From contig CBDDIR010000002.1 of NCBI GenBank assembly GCA_965229115.1, positions 70,348 to 134,347 of the forward strand: 64,000 nucleotides of DNA, in the 5' to 3' direction. Positions 33,847-43,000 of the stretch are shown piece by piece. The notes under the pieces are model-generated. The model worked only from the letters and a program-made list of their open reading frames with translations, did not search any database and was not told where the DNA came from. Position numbers and translations under genes: made by a program. This stretch comes from UBA7672 sp965229115. Lineage in GTDB: Bacteria > Pseudomonadota > Alphaproteobacteria > Caulobacterales > Hyphomonadaceae. Within the stretch, counting starts at the first letter, position 1. Each line of letters starts with the position of its first letter.

Positions 33847-35097
33847 TCAAGCGCAGTAAACCACCCTGAAATCATTGACATTGGTGCCGGTCGGACCGGT
33901 CCTGAACAGGTCCCCAAGGAATTCAAAGGCGCTGTAGGAATCGTTCTGGCCGAGCATTTTCGCACCGTCGAGACCAGCGTCGCGGAGCCGTTGCGCCGTG
34001 GTGCCGTCGACATATGCGCCGGCATTGTCTTCCGAGCCGTCGATACCGTCCGTGTCCGCCGCCAAAGCCGTGACGTTCAGGCCGTCGATCGCGAGCGCAA
34101 GCGACAGGGCGAATTCTCCGTTGCGGCCGCCGCGGCCGGAGCCTCCATCGAGCGTGACCGTGGTTTCGCCGCCGGAAAGAAGAATGGCCGGACGCCTGAA
34201 CGGCCGGTCGCGGCTCGCGATCTCGCGGGCGATGGCCGCATGGACAAGTCCGACGTCGCGCGCTTCCCCCTCCATGCTGTCCGAGAGGATATGCGCCTCG
34301 ACGCCCTGGCGTCTGGCGGCGTCGGCCGCCGCTTCCAGCGACCGGCCGGCGGAGGCAATGATATGGTAGCTATGCCGGGCAAAGACCGGATCGGCGGGCG
34401 AGGGCGCATCCGCCTTCTCGCTTTGCAGATGCGCCATCATGTGATCCGGCAGCGCCAGCCGGTAGCGGGCGATGATATCGAGGGCATCCTTGCGCGTGGA
34501 AGCGTCGGGAATGGTCGGGCCGGAGGCGACCTGCGCGGGGTTGTCGCCGGGAATGTCCGAGACGATCAGGCTGACGACCCGTGCGCGCGTCGCCGCCGCC
34601 AGACGGCCTCCCTTGATGGTCGAGAAATGCTTGCGCACGACGTTCATCGCCGAGATCGGAGCACCGGAGGCGAGCAGCAACTGGTTGAGATGGATCTCGT
34701 CGGTCAGCGTCAGGCCTTCCGGAGGCGCGGGAAGCAGCGCCGAACCGCCGCCGCAGATCAGGGCGATGACGAGGTCTTGCTCGTCCAGATCGCTGACCAG
34801 TTCCACCAGCCGGCGGGCGGCTTTCCGACCGGCCTCGTCGGGGACCGGATGGGAGGCTTCCATCACCTCGATCGACCGCGTCGCGCAAGCGTAGCCATAA
34901 CGGGTGACGACGACACCCGACAGCGGGCCGTCCCACAGGTCCTCCAGCGCCGCCGCCATCTGCGCCGCGCCCTTGCCGGCACCGATCACCACCGTTCGCC
35001 CTCGTGGAGGCGGCGGCAGATGGCGGCCGATGGCGGTCAGCGGATTTGCGGCCGTCACGGCGGCGTGAAACAGGGAGGCAAGGAATTCGCGGGACAT
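33847..35097 (-). CDS. Glycerate 2-kinase / MOFRL-family protein (TtuD/GckA-like)
   Basis: 416 residues. The N-terminal VVIGAGKGAAQMAAALE, the LICGGGSALLPAPPEGLTL motif and the C-terminal ALAADTDGIDGSEDNAGA belong to the glycerate 2-kinase (DUF4147/MOFRL) family, also annotated as hydroxypyruvate reductase. It phosphorylates glycerate to feed it into glycolysis. It is the last gene behind an ABC importer and an SDR, so the imported substrate may yield glycerate or a related hydroxy acid; this is inferred. Confidence 0.88.
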   Translation of the reverse strand: MSREFLASLFHAAVTAANPLTAIGRHLPPPPRGRTVVIGAGKGAAQMAAALEDLWDGPLSGVVVTRYGYACATRSIEVMEASHPVPDEAGRKAARRLVELVSDLDEQDLVIALICGGGSALLPAPPEGLTLTDEIHLNQLLLASGAPISAMNVVRKHFSTIKGGRLAAATRARVVSLIVSDIPGDNPAQVASGPTIPDASTRKDALDIIARYRLALPDHMMAHLQSEKADAPSPADPVFARHSYHIIASAGRSLEAAADAARRQGVEAHILSDSMEGEARDVGLVHAAIAREIASRDRPFRRPAILLSGGETTVTLDGGSGRGGRNGEFALSLALAIDGLNVTALAADTDGIDGSEDNAGAYVDGTTAQRLRDAGLDGAKMLGQNDSYSAFEFLGDLFRTGPTGTNVNDFRVVYCA

Positions 35098-35124
35098 GCG
35101 GAGGCTCCGGAAAGGCGATGTCCG

Positions 35125-35898
35125 TCAGACCATCACTGATCCGCCGTCCACCGCAAGGGTCTGTCCCGTCATGAAATCGCTTTCGGGAGAGGCGAGGAAG
35201 ATCATCGCGCCCAGCAGATCCTCGGGTTCGGCGTCGCGCTTGATGGCGCGGCTGGCGATATTGGCGGCACGGATCGCGCCGGCCCAGTCGGGATGGACCT
35301 TGGTATTGTCGCTCATGGTCAGGCCCGGTGCTATGCAGTTGACGCGAATGCCGTCACCGCCGAGTTCACGCGCCATGCCGCGCGTCATGGAGATCACCGC
35401 GCCCTTGCTCGCCACATAGTGCAGCAGGCGAGGCGCGCCCTTGATCGCCGTGCCGGAGGCTATGTTGATGACCTTGCCGTAGCCCTTGCTGCGCATGGCG
35501 GGCAAGGCGGCCCTCGTCGCCTCGAACGTGCCGCGCACGTTGACGGCCATGACGCTGTCCCAATCGGCGCTGTCGATGTCGTCGATCGCGACCAGCCTGA
35601 GCTTGCCGGAAAGGGCCGCGTTGTTGACAAGAATGTCGAGCTTTCCGAACGCCGCCACGCATTCCTCGACGGCGGCCCGCATTTCGGCCGGATCGGTGAC
35701 GTTGGCGGTGATGCCGATCGCCTTGCCGTCGCTCGTCCGGATGGCCGCGACGGTGTTGTCGCAGGGCGCCAGGTCACAGACGGCGACCGCCGCGCCCGCC
35801 TCGGCGAGGGCGATCGAAAAGCGCGCACCAAGGCCCTGCGCCGCGCCCGTCACGAGAGCGACGCGCCCGGCAAGCCGGGCCCGCGGATCGTGCGCCAT
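35125..35898 (-). CDS. SDR-family NAD(P)-dependent oxidoreductase
   Basis: 257 residues from ATG 35898. Classical SDR motifs: TGAAQGLG cofactor loop, NNAALSG, catalytic Tyr-Lys in YVASK and the C-terminal TGQTLAVDGGSVMV. It oxidises an alcohol or reduces a ketone; the substrate is unknown. It lies between the ABC ATPase gene (2 bp upstream) and the glycerate kinase gene, so it is part of that operon. Confidence 0.9.
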   Translation of the reverse strand: MAHDPRARLAGRVALVTGAAQGLGARFSIALAEAGAAVAVCDLAPCDNTVAAIRTSDGKAIGITANVTDPAEMRAAVEECVAAFGKLDILVNNAALSGKLRLVAIDDIDSADWDSVMAVNVRGTFEATRAALPAMRSKGYGKVINIASGTAIKGAPRLLHYVASKGAVISMTRGMARELGGDGIRVNCIAPGLTMSDNTKVHPDWAGAIRAANIASRAIKRDAEPEDLLGAMIFLASPESDFMTGQTLAVDGGSVMV

Positions 35899-35900
35899 GG

Positions 35901-37022
35901 TCAGGCCTCGCGTGGAACGAAGTGCAGCCTGTCGGCCGACAGCAGCAGCTTGACGTCGTCGGACTGGGCGCGGGGATCGGGCGCGGATTCGTCCACGGTC
36001 CATTCGCCGAAATCGGTGTCGATCCAGTAGCGCATCATGTTGCCATGGAAGGCGCGGCGACTGACGCGGCCCGAGATCGTCGGCGATCCGACCGGCACGG
36101 GACCGGACACGATCTTCACGGTTTCCGGCCGGAGAACGGCGGTCACCTGGCCGGTGATTCCCGATTTCACCGGAAGGCTGAGGCCGCCTATGCCCACGGT
36201 GCCGTCGGCAGCCACAGTCACGTCGATGAAATTCGCCTGGCCGATGAATTCCGCCACATAGCGGGTCGTCGGGTGATTGTAGATGTCGGTCGGGCTGCCG
36301 AGCTGTTCGATGCGACCCTTGTTCATAACGGCGATCTGGTCGGAAATGGACAGAGCCTCCTCCTGATCGTGGGTCACGAAGACCATGGTCTTGCCCAATA
36401 CCTTCTGCAGCCGGACGATCTCTTCACGCAGTTTGACGCGCAGTTTCGCATCGAGGTTCGACAGCGGCTCGTCGAGGAGCAGGACCTCCGGGTCGATGGC
36501 GAGCGCGCGGGCAAGTGCCACACGCTGCTGCTGGCCACCCGAAAGCTGGTGCGGATGTTTCTCGCCGGCGCCGGACAGGCCGACCAGATCGAGCATCTCG
36601 GCGACACGGGCGAGGATGCGTTCGCGCGGCGCCTTCTGCATCTTGAGGCCATAAGCGACATTGGCCGCGACGGTCAGATGCGGAAAGAGGGCGTATTCCT
36701 GGAAAACCATGGTCATCCGCCGGCGGTTGGGCGGCAGATGGGTGATGCGCTCATCTCCCAGGAAGATCTCGCCTTCGGTCGGATGGTAGAAGCCGGCCAG
36801 AAGGCGCAGCGTCGTGGACTTGCCGCAGCCGGACGGGCCGAGAAGCGTCAGCATGCCGCCGCGCGGTATGTCGAGCGAGACGTTGTCGACGGCCCGGAAG
36901 CTTCCGAGATCCTTGACGACATTCGTCATCCGCACATGCGCCGGGGCGTTGGCCTTGCGGTCCGACCCGTCGATCCCTTGTCCGGCGTCAACCGGCTTGG
37001 TCGATTGGGAAACAGTCATCAT
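35901..37022 (-). CDS. ABC transporter ATPase (PotA/FbpC type)
   Basis: 373 residues from ATG 37022 with a GAGAGG site; GTG 37031 is also possible. Walker A LGPSGCGKST, the signature LSGGQQQRVALA, Walker B LLLDEPLSNLD and the C-terminal TOBE region are present. It powers the importer formed with the fused permease upstream and the binding protein at 38708-39766. The ATG lies directly after the permease stop, so expression is coupled. Confidence 0.92.
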   Translation of the reverse strand: MMTVSQSTKPVDAGQGIDGSDRKANAPAHVRMTNVVKDLGSFRAVDNVSLDIPRGGMLTLLGPSGCGKSTTLRLLAGFYHPTEGEIFLGDERITHLPPNRRRMTMVFQEYALFPHLTVAANVAYGLKMQKAPRERILARVAEMLDLVGLSGAGEKHPHQLSGGQQQRVALARALAIDPEVLLLDEPLSNLDAKLRVKLREEIVRLQKVLGKTMVFVTHDQEEALSISDQIAVMNKGRIEQLGSPTDIYNHPTTRYVAEFIGQANFIDVTVAADGTVGIGGLSLPVKSGITGQVTAVLRPETVKIVSGPVPVGSPTISGRVSRRAFHGNMMRYWIDTDFGEWTVDESAPDPRAQSDDVKLLLSADRLHFVPREA

Positions 37023-37023
37023 G

Positions 37024-38661
37024 TCAGACACCTCTCAGGCGGGGAGCGTTCCTCGCCGCGACCAGATGGCCGAGACCGACGCACACGAAGGTAATGAAGA
37101 GAAGGAAGGTGGTCAGCGATGCGGCACCGGTCCAGTTCGCGCCTCCGATCATCTGAAGAATGATGAAGGTGACGACGATATTGCCGGGCGCAACGAGGAA
37201 GACCACGACGGAGATATTGCTGACCGAGCGGATGAAGGCCTGCAGGAAGGATGAAATCAGACTGCGCGACAGGAGCGGCACATACACATCGCGCACGAGC
37301 CGCAGTTCGCTGGCGCCGAGGTCGCGCGCGGCGTCCTCGATGCTTTTGTGGATCTGGCCGATCGCCGAGACCGTGCCCTGGTAAGCGAGCGGCAGATGCC
37401 AGAACCCGAGCGCCAGAACAATGATCCAGATGGTTCCGCCGAGTTGCAGCGGCGGCGCGTTGAATGCCAGAACGAAGCCGACGCCGACGAAGACACCCGG
37501 CAGCGCGCCCGGCAGCACGGCGAGGAAATCGAGCGTCTTGCGGAACGGGATGCTGCGCGAATTGAGGAAGGCGAGGATCTGGCCGAGAATGGCGGTGACG
37601 GCGGCGGCCAGCAGGCTGGCGATCAGGCTCGTCTGCAGGGCCGGCCAGTAGTTCATCACTTCGCCCCAGTGCTTGAGGGTGAGCGACCAGTCGCGACCCC
37701 AGCTGTTGACGAGGCCGGCCAGCAGGATGCCGACGTAAAGCGAGACGACGAGCAGGCTGACAATAGTGCAGATCGCGACGCAGGCTATCTTGACGCCCAG
37801 CGGAGTGGCGATCTGGTCCATGTCCGAGCCGCGGCCCGTCACGGTGGTGAAGCTGCCGCGTGAGGTCAGGTAGCGGCTGGCCAGAAACAGCGCGATGGTC
37901 GGGATCAGCAGGACGGCGACGACGACCGCCGCACCGTTGAGATCGGCCAGGCCCTCCATGCGGAACCAGGCTTCGGTGGCGAGCAGCGGATAGTTGCCGG
38001 CGATGACGACCGCATTGCCGAAGTCGGCGAGCACGGTGATGGCGACCACCAGCATGGCGCCGAAGATGCCCGGCATGGCGAGCGGCAGCGTCACTGTGCG
38101 CAGAGCCTTCCATTCCGTCGCGCCGAGCGTCAGCGACGCCTGTTCGGCACTCGGATGGATTCCCTGCAGCACGCCGCGAATGATCGTCATCGAGAGGGGG
38201 AAGAAGGCGACCGTCTGGGCGAGCCACAATCCGTGCCAGCCGAAGATGTTGACATTCAGTCCGAACAGCTCGCGCGTTACCAGGCCTTGCCGACCGAACA
38301 TCAGAATATAGGCGAAAGCGACCATGAATGGGGGCGCGAACAGCGGCAGCGTGCCCATCAGGTTGAAGAAGCGTCGCGCAGGCATGTCCTTGCGCGTGCC
38401 GACGAAAGCGAAGACGAAGCCGATCGCCGTTGCCGACAGCGTCGACAGGATAGTGATCACGACGCTGTTGCCCGCCGCCCTCAGCCAGCGGGTACGCGTG
38501 AACATCTGGAGGTAATCGGCAAGCGGCGGATAGGCGAGAACCTTGGCGGTCGGAAACAGGACGAAGACCACCAGCGCCGCCAGGGCGATCATGGCGGCTA
38601 TCATCACCCCTCGTTCGACCGAGGGGCGCGTTGCCGCTGTTGTTGCAAATGATAGTGCCAT
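37024..38661 (-). CDS. ABC transporter permease, fused double domain (FbpB type)
   Basis: 545 residues with about twelve membrane helices and two permease halves, each with an EAA-type loop (for example AEQASLTLGATEWKALRTVTLPLAMPG and EDAARDLGASELRLVRDVYVPLL in pieces). Fused permeases are typical of iron(III) and 2-aminoethylphosphonate-type importers. The gene follows the binding-protein gene and precedes the ATPase gene on the same strand. Confidence 0.92.
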   Translation of the reverse strand: MALSFATTAATRPSVERGVMIAAMIALAALVVFVLFPTAKVLAYPPLADYLQMFTRTRWLRAAGNSVVITILSTLSATAIGFVFAFVGTRKDMPARRFFNLMGTLPLFAPPFMVAFAYILMFGRQGLVTRELFGLNVNIFGWHGLWLAQTVAFFPLSMTIIRGVLQGIHPSAEQASLTLGATEWKALRTVTLPLAMPGIFGAMLVVAITVLADFGNAVVIAGNYPLLATEAWFRMEGLADLNGAAVVVAVLLIPTIALFLASRYLTSRGSFTTVTGRGSDMDQIATPLGVKIACVAICTIVSLLVVSLYVGILLAGLVNSWGRDWSLTLKHWGEVMNYWPALQTSLIASLLAAAVTAILGQILAFLNSRSIPFRKTLDFLAVLPGALPGVFVGVGFVLAFNAPPLQLGGTIWIIVLALGFWHLPLAYQGTVSAIGQIHKSIEDAARDLGASELRLVRDVYVPLLSRSLISSFLQAFIRSVSNISVVVFLVAPGNIVVTFIILQMIGGANWTGAASLTTFLLFITFVCVGLGHLVAARNAPRLRGV

Positions 38662-38696
38662 GAACGTCTTCCTGGTTAGGCCATGCCGGTCGGGAT

Positions 38697-38723
38697 GGTG
38701 ACCGGCCTTACTGGCCGGTCACC
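38697..38723. terminator. Hairpin at the binding-protein stop codon
   Basis: A perfect 11-bp stem (GGTGACCGGCC / GGCCGGTCACC) has a 5-nt loop that contains the TAA stop of the binding-protein gene. Located between it and the permease gene, it probably stabilises the 3' end of the abundant binding-protein message and lowers downstream expression. Confidence 0.6.
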
Positions 38724-39766
38724 TCCGCCCATTCCTTGCGGATGCGATCCATGTTCGCGGTCGCCCAGGCGTTGTCGTATTTGACCGTCTTCAGCTCGGC
38801 GAGGCCCGGCGCGCCGGCCGGAGCTGCCACCTTCGGATTGAGCGGGTGGCGGAAGCCGTATTCGGCGTTGACCTGTTGCGGATACTCGCTGAGCAGGAAA
38901 TCGATATACTTCTTCGCCCCCTCGGTGTTCGGCCCACCCTTGACGATGGAGGCTGCCCAGACGTTGACGACATTGTCCGGCGGCACGATGAAATCGATCG
39001 GCTGCTGACGATTTACCTTGGCGTTCAGCACGTCGGCGAGCCAGAACGTGCCCACGGAGGCTTCGCCCTTTTCGACAAGCGTCACGGTCAGCGGTGCGGA
39101 CGGCGTGTACTGCGAGACATTTTCGTTCAGTTTCTTCGTGTATTCCCAGGCCTTGTCTTCGCCGGAGCGGAAGATCTGCGTGGCCAGGAGCACATAACCG
39201 ATCGCCGAGGTTTGCGGATTGGATGTTGCGATCTGGCCCGAATAGGCGGGATCCAGAATATCGTCCCAGGTCTTGGGCGTCTCGACGCCCTCGGCGGCGA
39301 TGTCCTCGAAGTTCTCGGTGTTCCAGAAGATGCAGGTCGTCATCCCGTACCAGCCGGTCCAGAAACCCTCGGGGTCGGCGTAGCCCTTGGCAACGGCATC
39401 CTCCGTGAGAGCTGGCGACTTATAGGCCTCCAGGAGGCCTTTCTGGGCGAGACCCTGCTGGAAGTCCGTCGGTGCGGCCGCGAACACGTCGGCGCGCGGC
39501 TGGGCGGCTTCACTCTCGATGCGCGCCGCGAGCGTGCCGACCGCCGGAACGTTCAGCACCTCAACCTCAATGCCGGTCTGCTTTGTAAACTCCGCATTGA
39601 TCTTGCTGTTGACGTCCTCTTCCGGAATGACCGTGTAGACGACAATCTTCTGGGTTTGCGCGAAGGCGCTTGTCGATGCCGACAGCGCCGCGGTGACGGA
39701 AATAACGCCGGCTGCGGCTATCCACCCGAGTGCGCTGACGTTTGCGAATGCCTTGATCTTGTCCAT
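38708..39766 (-). CDS. ABC transporter substrate-binding protein (iron/AEP-type, PBP type 2)
   Basis: 352 residues from ATG 39766, preceded by GGGAGGTT. The signal peptide ends at STSAFAQ. The mature start QKIVVYTVIPEEDVN and FTKQTGIEVEVLN resemble family 1/Fe(III)-type periplasmic binding proteins. The tyrosine pair usual for iron ligation is not evident to me (SANPQTSAIGYVL is the equivalent region), so an organic ligand is equally possible. It is the first gene of the importer operon and faces the monooxygenase gene. Confidence 0.88.
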   Translation of the reverse strand: MDKIKAFANVSALGWIAAAGVISVTAALSASTSAFAQTQKIVVYTVIPEEDVNSKINAEFTKQTGIEVEVLNVPAVGTLAARIESEAAQPRADVFAAAPTDFQQGLAQKGLLEAYKSPALTEDAVAKGYADPEGFWTGWYGMTTCIFWNTENFEDIAAEGVETPKTWDDILDPAYSGQIATSNPQTSAIGYVLLATQIFRSGEDKAWEYTKKLNENVSQYTPSAPLTVTLVEKGEASVGTFWLADVLNAKVNRQQPIDFIVPPDNVVNVWAASIVKGGPNTEGAKKYIDFLLSEYPQQVNAEYGFRHPLNPKVAAPAGAPGLAELKTVKYDNAWATANMDRIRKEWAEVTGQ

Positions 39767-40155
39767 GGAACCTCCCTGTTGTCCATCTGTGAAATCGCAG
39801 GGAAGACCCTTTACGGCGTTTGCCGCATGCCTGCCCCGGACCGCCGTTCCTCCTTCGGCCATGGGGCGACCTTATTAGCAAATGGCAAGTCGTCACAAAT
39901 ACCCATTTCTGATCTTCGATATCACTTTAAATTATGCAGTCTGGTACTGAAAACGGCCTGCCTCCTTCGAAATGCAGATTATGCGACGTAATTTCGGGGA
40001 TTGCGGCCATTTCATTTAGAAGGAACGCCGAGCCTTATCACGAAAAATGATTTGAAGGATAACATAAGACAATTTGCGGGCAGGCGATTTTCCGCGCACC
40101 ACAATGCAAAGCCTGGCCTTCAGGCGGCATTCTTTCTCAAGAAATCGGATACGCC
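39767..40155. promoter_or_regulatory. Divergent regulatory region of importer and BVMO operons
   Basis: 389 bp between two divergently transcribed operons, AT-richer than the genes on each side. Both promoters must lie here. I see no unambiguous -35/-10 pair or operator dyad. Confidence 0.45.
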
Positions 40156-42120
40156 ATGAAACAGACCCCAATCACCTTCCAGCAGGCCGTCGCCGACGAG
40201 ACGAAGCTGCGCGAGGCGCTCGCGGACGCCGATATCGCACCCATGCTGATGGTGCTCGTGCAGCTGACGGGCGACATGGAGATCCTCGACGAGGTCCGTC
40301 CCTTCATCACCGGCGCCTGGAGCTTCATGGAGAGCGTGCCGGCGGCGCTGAAGTCCAAGGTGCGCGAGCGCCTGATCGATGCCCTGAAGGACAAAGCCGC
40401 GACCGATGCGCCGCCGGCCGAGACCACGGATCCGTCCAAGCTTCAGCGCATGATGTCCGCCGCGGTCGGCACGGAGGTTCCGAAGGAATACATTCCCCTG
40501 ATGGTCGAGGAAATGCGCTTCGGCGACGACACCCGCACAGTCGAGTGGCGCCGCGCGCCGCCCCGCCTGGCCGACAAGGATTTCAAGGTCGTGGTTATCG
40601 GCGCGGGCTTTTCGGGCCTCTGCGCGGCGGTGATGCTGCAAAATCTCGGCATTCCGTTCGTGGTTCTGGAAAAAAACGACAATATCGGCGGCACCTGGTA
40701 TGAGAACACCTATCCGGGCTGCGGTGTCGATACGCCGAACCATTTCTTCTCCTATTCCTTCTTCCCCTACCACAAGTGGTCGCATCACTTCTCCAAGCGG
40801 CAGGAAATCCAGGGTTATATCGAACAGGCCGCCGATGCCTTCAATCTGCGCCGGCACATCCGGTTCGGCGTGGAGGTGGAGAGCGCGACCTTCGACGAGG
40901 AGACCGCGCGTTGGGTCGTCACGACGCGGGCGGCGGACGGGACGCAGGACAAGCTCGACTGCAACGCGGTGATCACCGCCGTCGGCCAGCTCAATCGTCC
41001 GGCCTATCCAAAGATTGACGGCATCGACGGTTTCGCAGGTCCGGTCTTCCACACCGCGAAATGGGATCATTCGGTCGATCTGGCCGGCAAGCGGGTGGCG
41101 ATGATCGGCACCGGCGCGAGCGGCATGCAGGCCGGCCCGTCGATCGCCGGCGAGGTCGAGAGCCTGACGGTCTTCCAGCGTTCGCCGCACTGGGTCATGC
41201 CCAACGAGAACTATCACAAGCCGGTCAGCGAAGGCCAGAAATGGGCGCTCCAGAACATTCCGCTCTTCTCGGAATGGTACCGCTTCCAGCTGTTCTGGGC
41301 ATCCTCCGACGGGTTCCATTCCTCGCTGCAGATGGACCCGACCTGGGACAAGCCGGACGTCTCGCTCAATGCGACCAACCATCAGATGCGCGAGCGCATC
41401 GTCGCCCATATCCGCAAGGAACTGGATGGCGACGAGGACCTGATCGCCAAATGCGTGCCGAACTATCCGCCCTACGGCAAGCGTATGTTGCGGGATAATC
41501 ACTGGTTCAAGATGCTGAAGCGCGACAATGTCGAGCTGGTCGATGCCGGCATCGAGAAGATCGTGCCGAACGGCATCGTCGACAGGGACGGCAGGCTGCA
41601 CGAGGTCGACGTCATCATTCTTGCGACCGGTTTCCAGGCAGCGAAGATACTGTGGCCGATGGAGATCGCCGGGCGCGGCGGTCGCACCATCCGCGAGGCC
41701 TGGGCGAACGACGATCCGCGCGCCTACAAGGGCATGACGGTACCGGGCTTCCCGAACCTGTTCGTCACCTTCGGCCCCAATACCAACCTCGCCCATGGCG
41801 GCAGCGCGATCTTTCACTTCGAGTGCCAGATCCACTACATCATGCAGGCGCTGCGCGAGATGATCGAAGGCCAGTGGGATACGGCCGAAATCCGTCCGGA
41901 AGTGCATGACGCCTATAACCGGCTGGTCGACCAGAAATGCAGCAACATGGTCTGGGCGCATCCGGGTGTCAGCAACTGGTACAAGAACAAGGATGGACGC
42001 GTGACGGTCACCTCGCCGTGGCGACTCGTGGACTTCTGGGAACTGACGCGGCAGTTCGAGCCTTCCGAATATGTGTTCACCCGCGTCGAGGACGAAGCCG
42101 GCCGGCGCAGGACCGGTTGA
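40156..42120 (+). CDS. Flavin-dependent (Baeyer-Villiger type) monooxygenase
   Basis: 654 residues. An N-terminal extension of about 135 residues precedes the FAD site VVVIGAGFSGLCAAV. NIGGTWYENTYPGCGVDTP follows, then the fingerprint FAGPVFHTAKWD (F-x-G-x3-H-x3-W-x) and the NADPH site VAMIGTGASG. These are type I BVMO motifs; the enzyme inserts oxygen next to a ketone to give an ester or lactone. The extended N-terminus is seen in BVMOs acting on larger or cyclic ketones. An alpha/beta hydrolase gene starts 10 bp downstream. Confidence 0.92.
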   Translation: MKQTPITFQQAVADETKLREALADADIAPMLMVLVQLTGDMEILDEVRPFITGAWSFMESVPAALKSKVRERLIDALKDKAATDAPPAETTDPSKLQRMMSAAVGTEVPKEYIPLMVEEMRFGDDTRTVEWRRAPPRLADKDFKVVVIGAGFSGLCAAVMLQNLGIPFVVLEKNDNIGGTWYENTYPGCGVDTPNHFFSYSFFPYHKWSHHFSKRQEIQGYIEQAADAFNLRRHIRFGVEVESATFDEETARWVVTTRAADGTQDKLDCNAVITAVGQLNRPAYPKIDGIDGFAGPVFHTAKWDHSVDLAGKRVAMIGTGASGMQAGPSIAGEVESLTVFQRSPHWVMPNENYHKPVSEGQKWALQNIPLFSEWYRFQLFWASSDGFHSSLQMDPTWDKPDVSLNATNHQMRERIVAHIRKELDGDEDLIAKCVPNYPPYGKRMLRDNHWFKMLKRDNVELVDAGIEKIVPNGIVDRDGRLHEVDVIILATGFQAAKILWPMEIAGRGGRTIREAWANDDPRAYKGMTVPGFPNLFVTFGPNTNLAHGGSAIFHFECQIHYIMQALREMIEGQWDTAEIRPEVHDAYNRLVDQKCSNMVWAHPGVSNWYKNKDGRVTVTSPWRLVDFWELTRQFEPSEYVFTRVEDEAGRRRTG

Positions 42121-42130
42121 GGGAGAGACG

Positions 42131-42919
42131 ATGCCGACGATCGATCGGAATGGCCGGACGCTTTACTTCGAGGCAACCGGCGGCAATGGCCCCGCCATCC
42201 TGTTTCTCAACTCCGTGGGCACGGCGCTCGGCATGTGGGACGCGCAGGCGATGGCGCTGGCTGACGATTTCACCGTCATCCGCTTCGACTGGCCCGGTCA
42301 CGGAGGAAGCGCGGCGCCTAACGGAACGCCGGCGGTGATCGCGACGCTGGTCGAGGACGCGTTGGCGGTCCTCGATGCCGCCGGAGCGGAGGCCGCGCAT
42401 GTCGTCGGCCTGTCGCTTGGCGGACTGGTGGCGCAGGCGTTGGCGCTCGACGCGCCGACCCGTGTCCTGTCGCTGACGCTCTGTGCCACGTCGGCGGGTT
42501 TCGGGCCGCCCGACATGTGGGCGGGACGCGCGGCGACGGTCCGCAGCGAGGGGATGGAGCCGATGGTCACGGCGTCGCGCCCGCGCTGGTTCACGCCCGA
42601 TTTCCCGGAACGCCAGCCGGTCGAGGCCGAGCGGCTGTTCGCCATGCTGCGTGCCGTGAAGCCGGAAGGTTATGCCCTCTGCTGCGAAATCCTGCGCGAT
42701 ACCGACCTGCGGTCGCGATTGGCGGGCCTGACGCTGCCGGTCCGGATGATCGCCGGAGCCCAGGACATGGCGACGCCTCCCGCCAGGCTGGAGGAGATCC
42801 GCGACCTGATCGGCCGTGGCGATCTCACCGTTCTGGATGGGGCCGCCCATATCCTCAATGTCGAACAGGCCGAGCGGACGACGGCGCTGATCCGGGAATT
42901 CGTCTCGGCACTCCGTTAA
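42131..42919 (+). CDS. Alpha/beta hydrolase (3-oxoadipate enol-lactonase-like)
   Basis: 262 residues from ATG 42131 (GGGAGAG site). The nucleophile elbow GLSLGG, an acid in the AGAQDMATPP turn and the catalytic His in GAAHILN form the triad. The opening TIDRNGRTLYFEATG is that of PcaD-like lactonases. It directly follows the monooxygenase and most likely opens its lactone or ester product. Confidence 0.9.
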   Translation: MPTIDRNGRTLYFEATGGNGPAILFLNSVGTALGMWDAQAMALADDFTVIRFDWPGHGGSAAPNGTPAVIATLVEDALAVLDAAGAEAAHVVGLSLGGLVAQALALDAPTRVLSLTLCATSAGFGPPDMWAGRAATVRSEGMEPMVTASRPRWFTPDFPERQPVEAERLFAMLRAVKPEGYALCCEILRDTDLRSRLAGLTLPVRMIAGAQDMATPPARLEEIRDLIGRGDLTVLDGAAHILNVEQAERTTALIREFVSALR

Positions 42920-42946
42920 GCGCGAAGGCGCTTCGACACTGCCATC

Positions 42947-42984
42947 AACGAAAATGCCACGCGTTCCCGAGCGGCATTTTCGTT
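42947..42984. terminator. Bidirectional terminator between hydrolase and SDR genes
   Basis: A perfect 12-bp stem AACGAAAATGCC / GGCATTTTCGTT with a 14-nt loop lies between two convergent genes. The A/T-rich stem base gives U-rich tails in both directions. Confidence 0.75.
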
Positions 42985-43000
42985 TGCGCCATGTTGTTTC

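Noticed and set aside
33841..35139. Long plus-strand frame opposite the glycerate kinase gene
   Set aside because: The minus strand encodes a complete, recognisable kinase; the plus frame is Arg/Gly-rich antisense without motifs.
37019..38227. 402-codon minus-strand frame overlapping the fused permease
   Set aside because: It is another frame of the permease gene and lacks hydrophobic segments or motifs.
40120..41961. 613-codon minus-strand frame opposite the monooxygenase
   Set aside because: The plus strand has all BVMO motifs in order; the antisense frame is a by-product of high-GC codon use.
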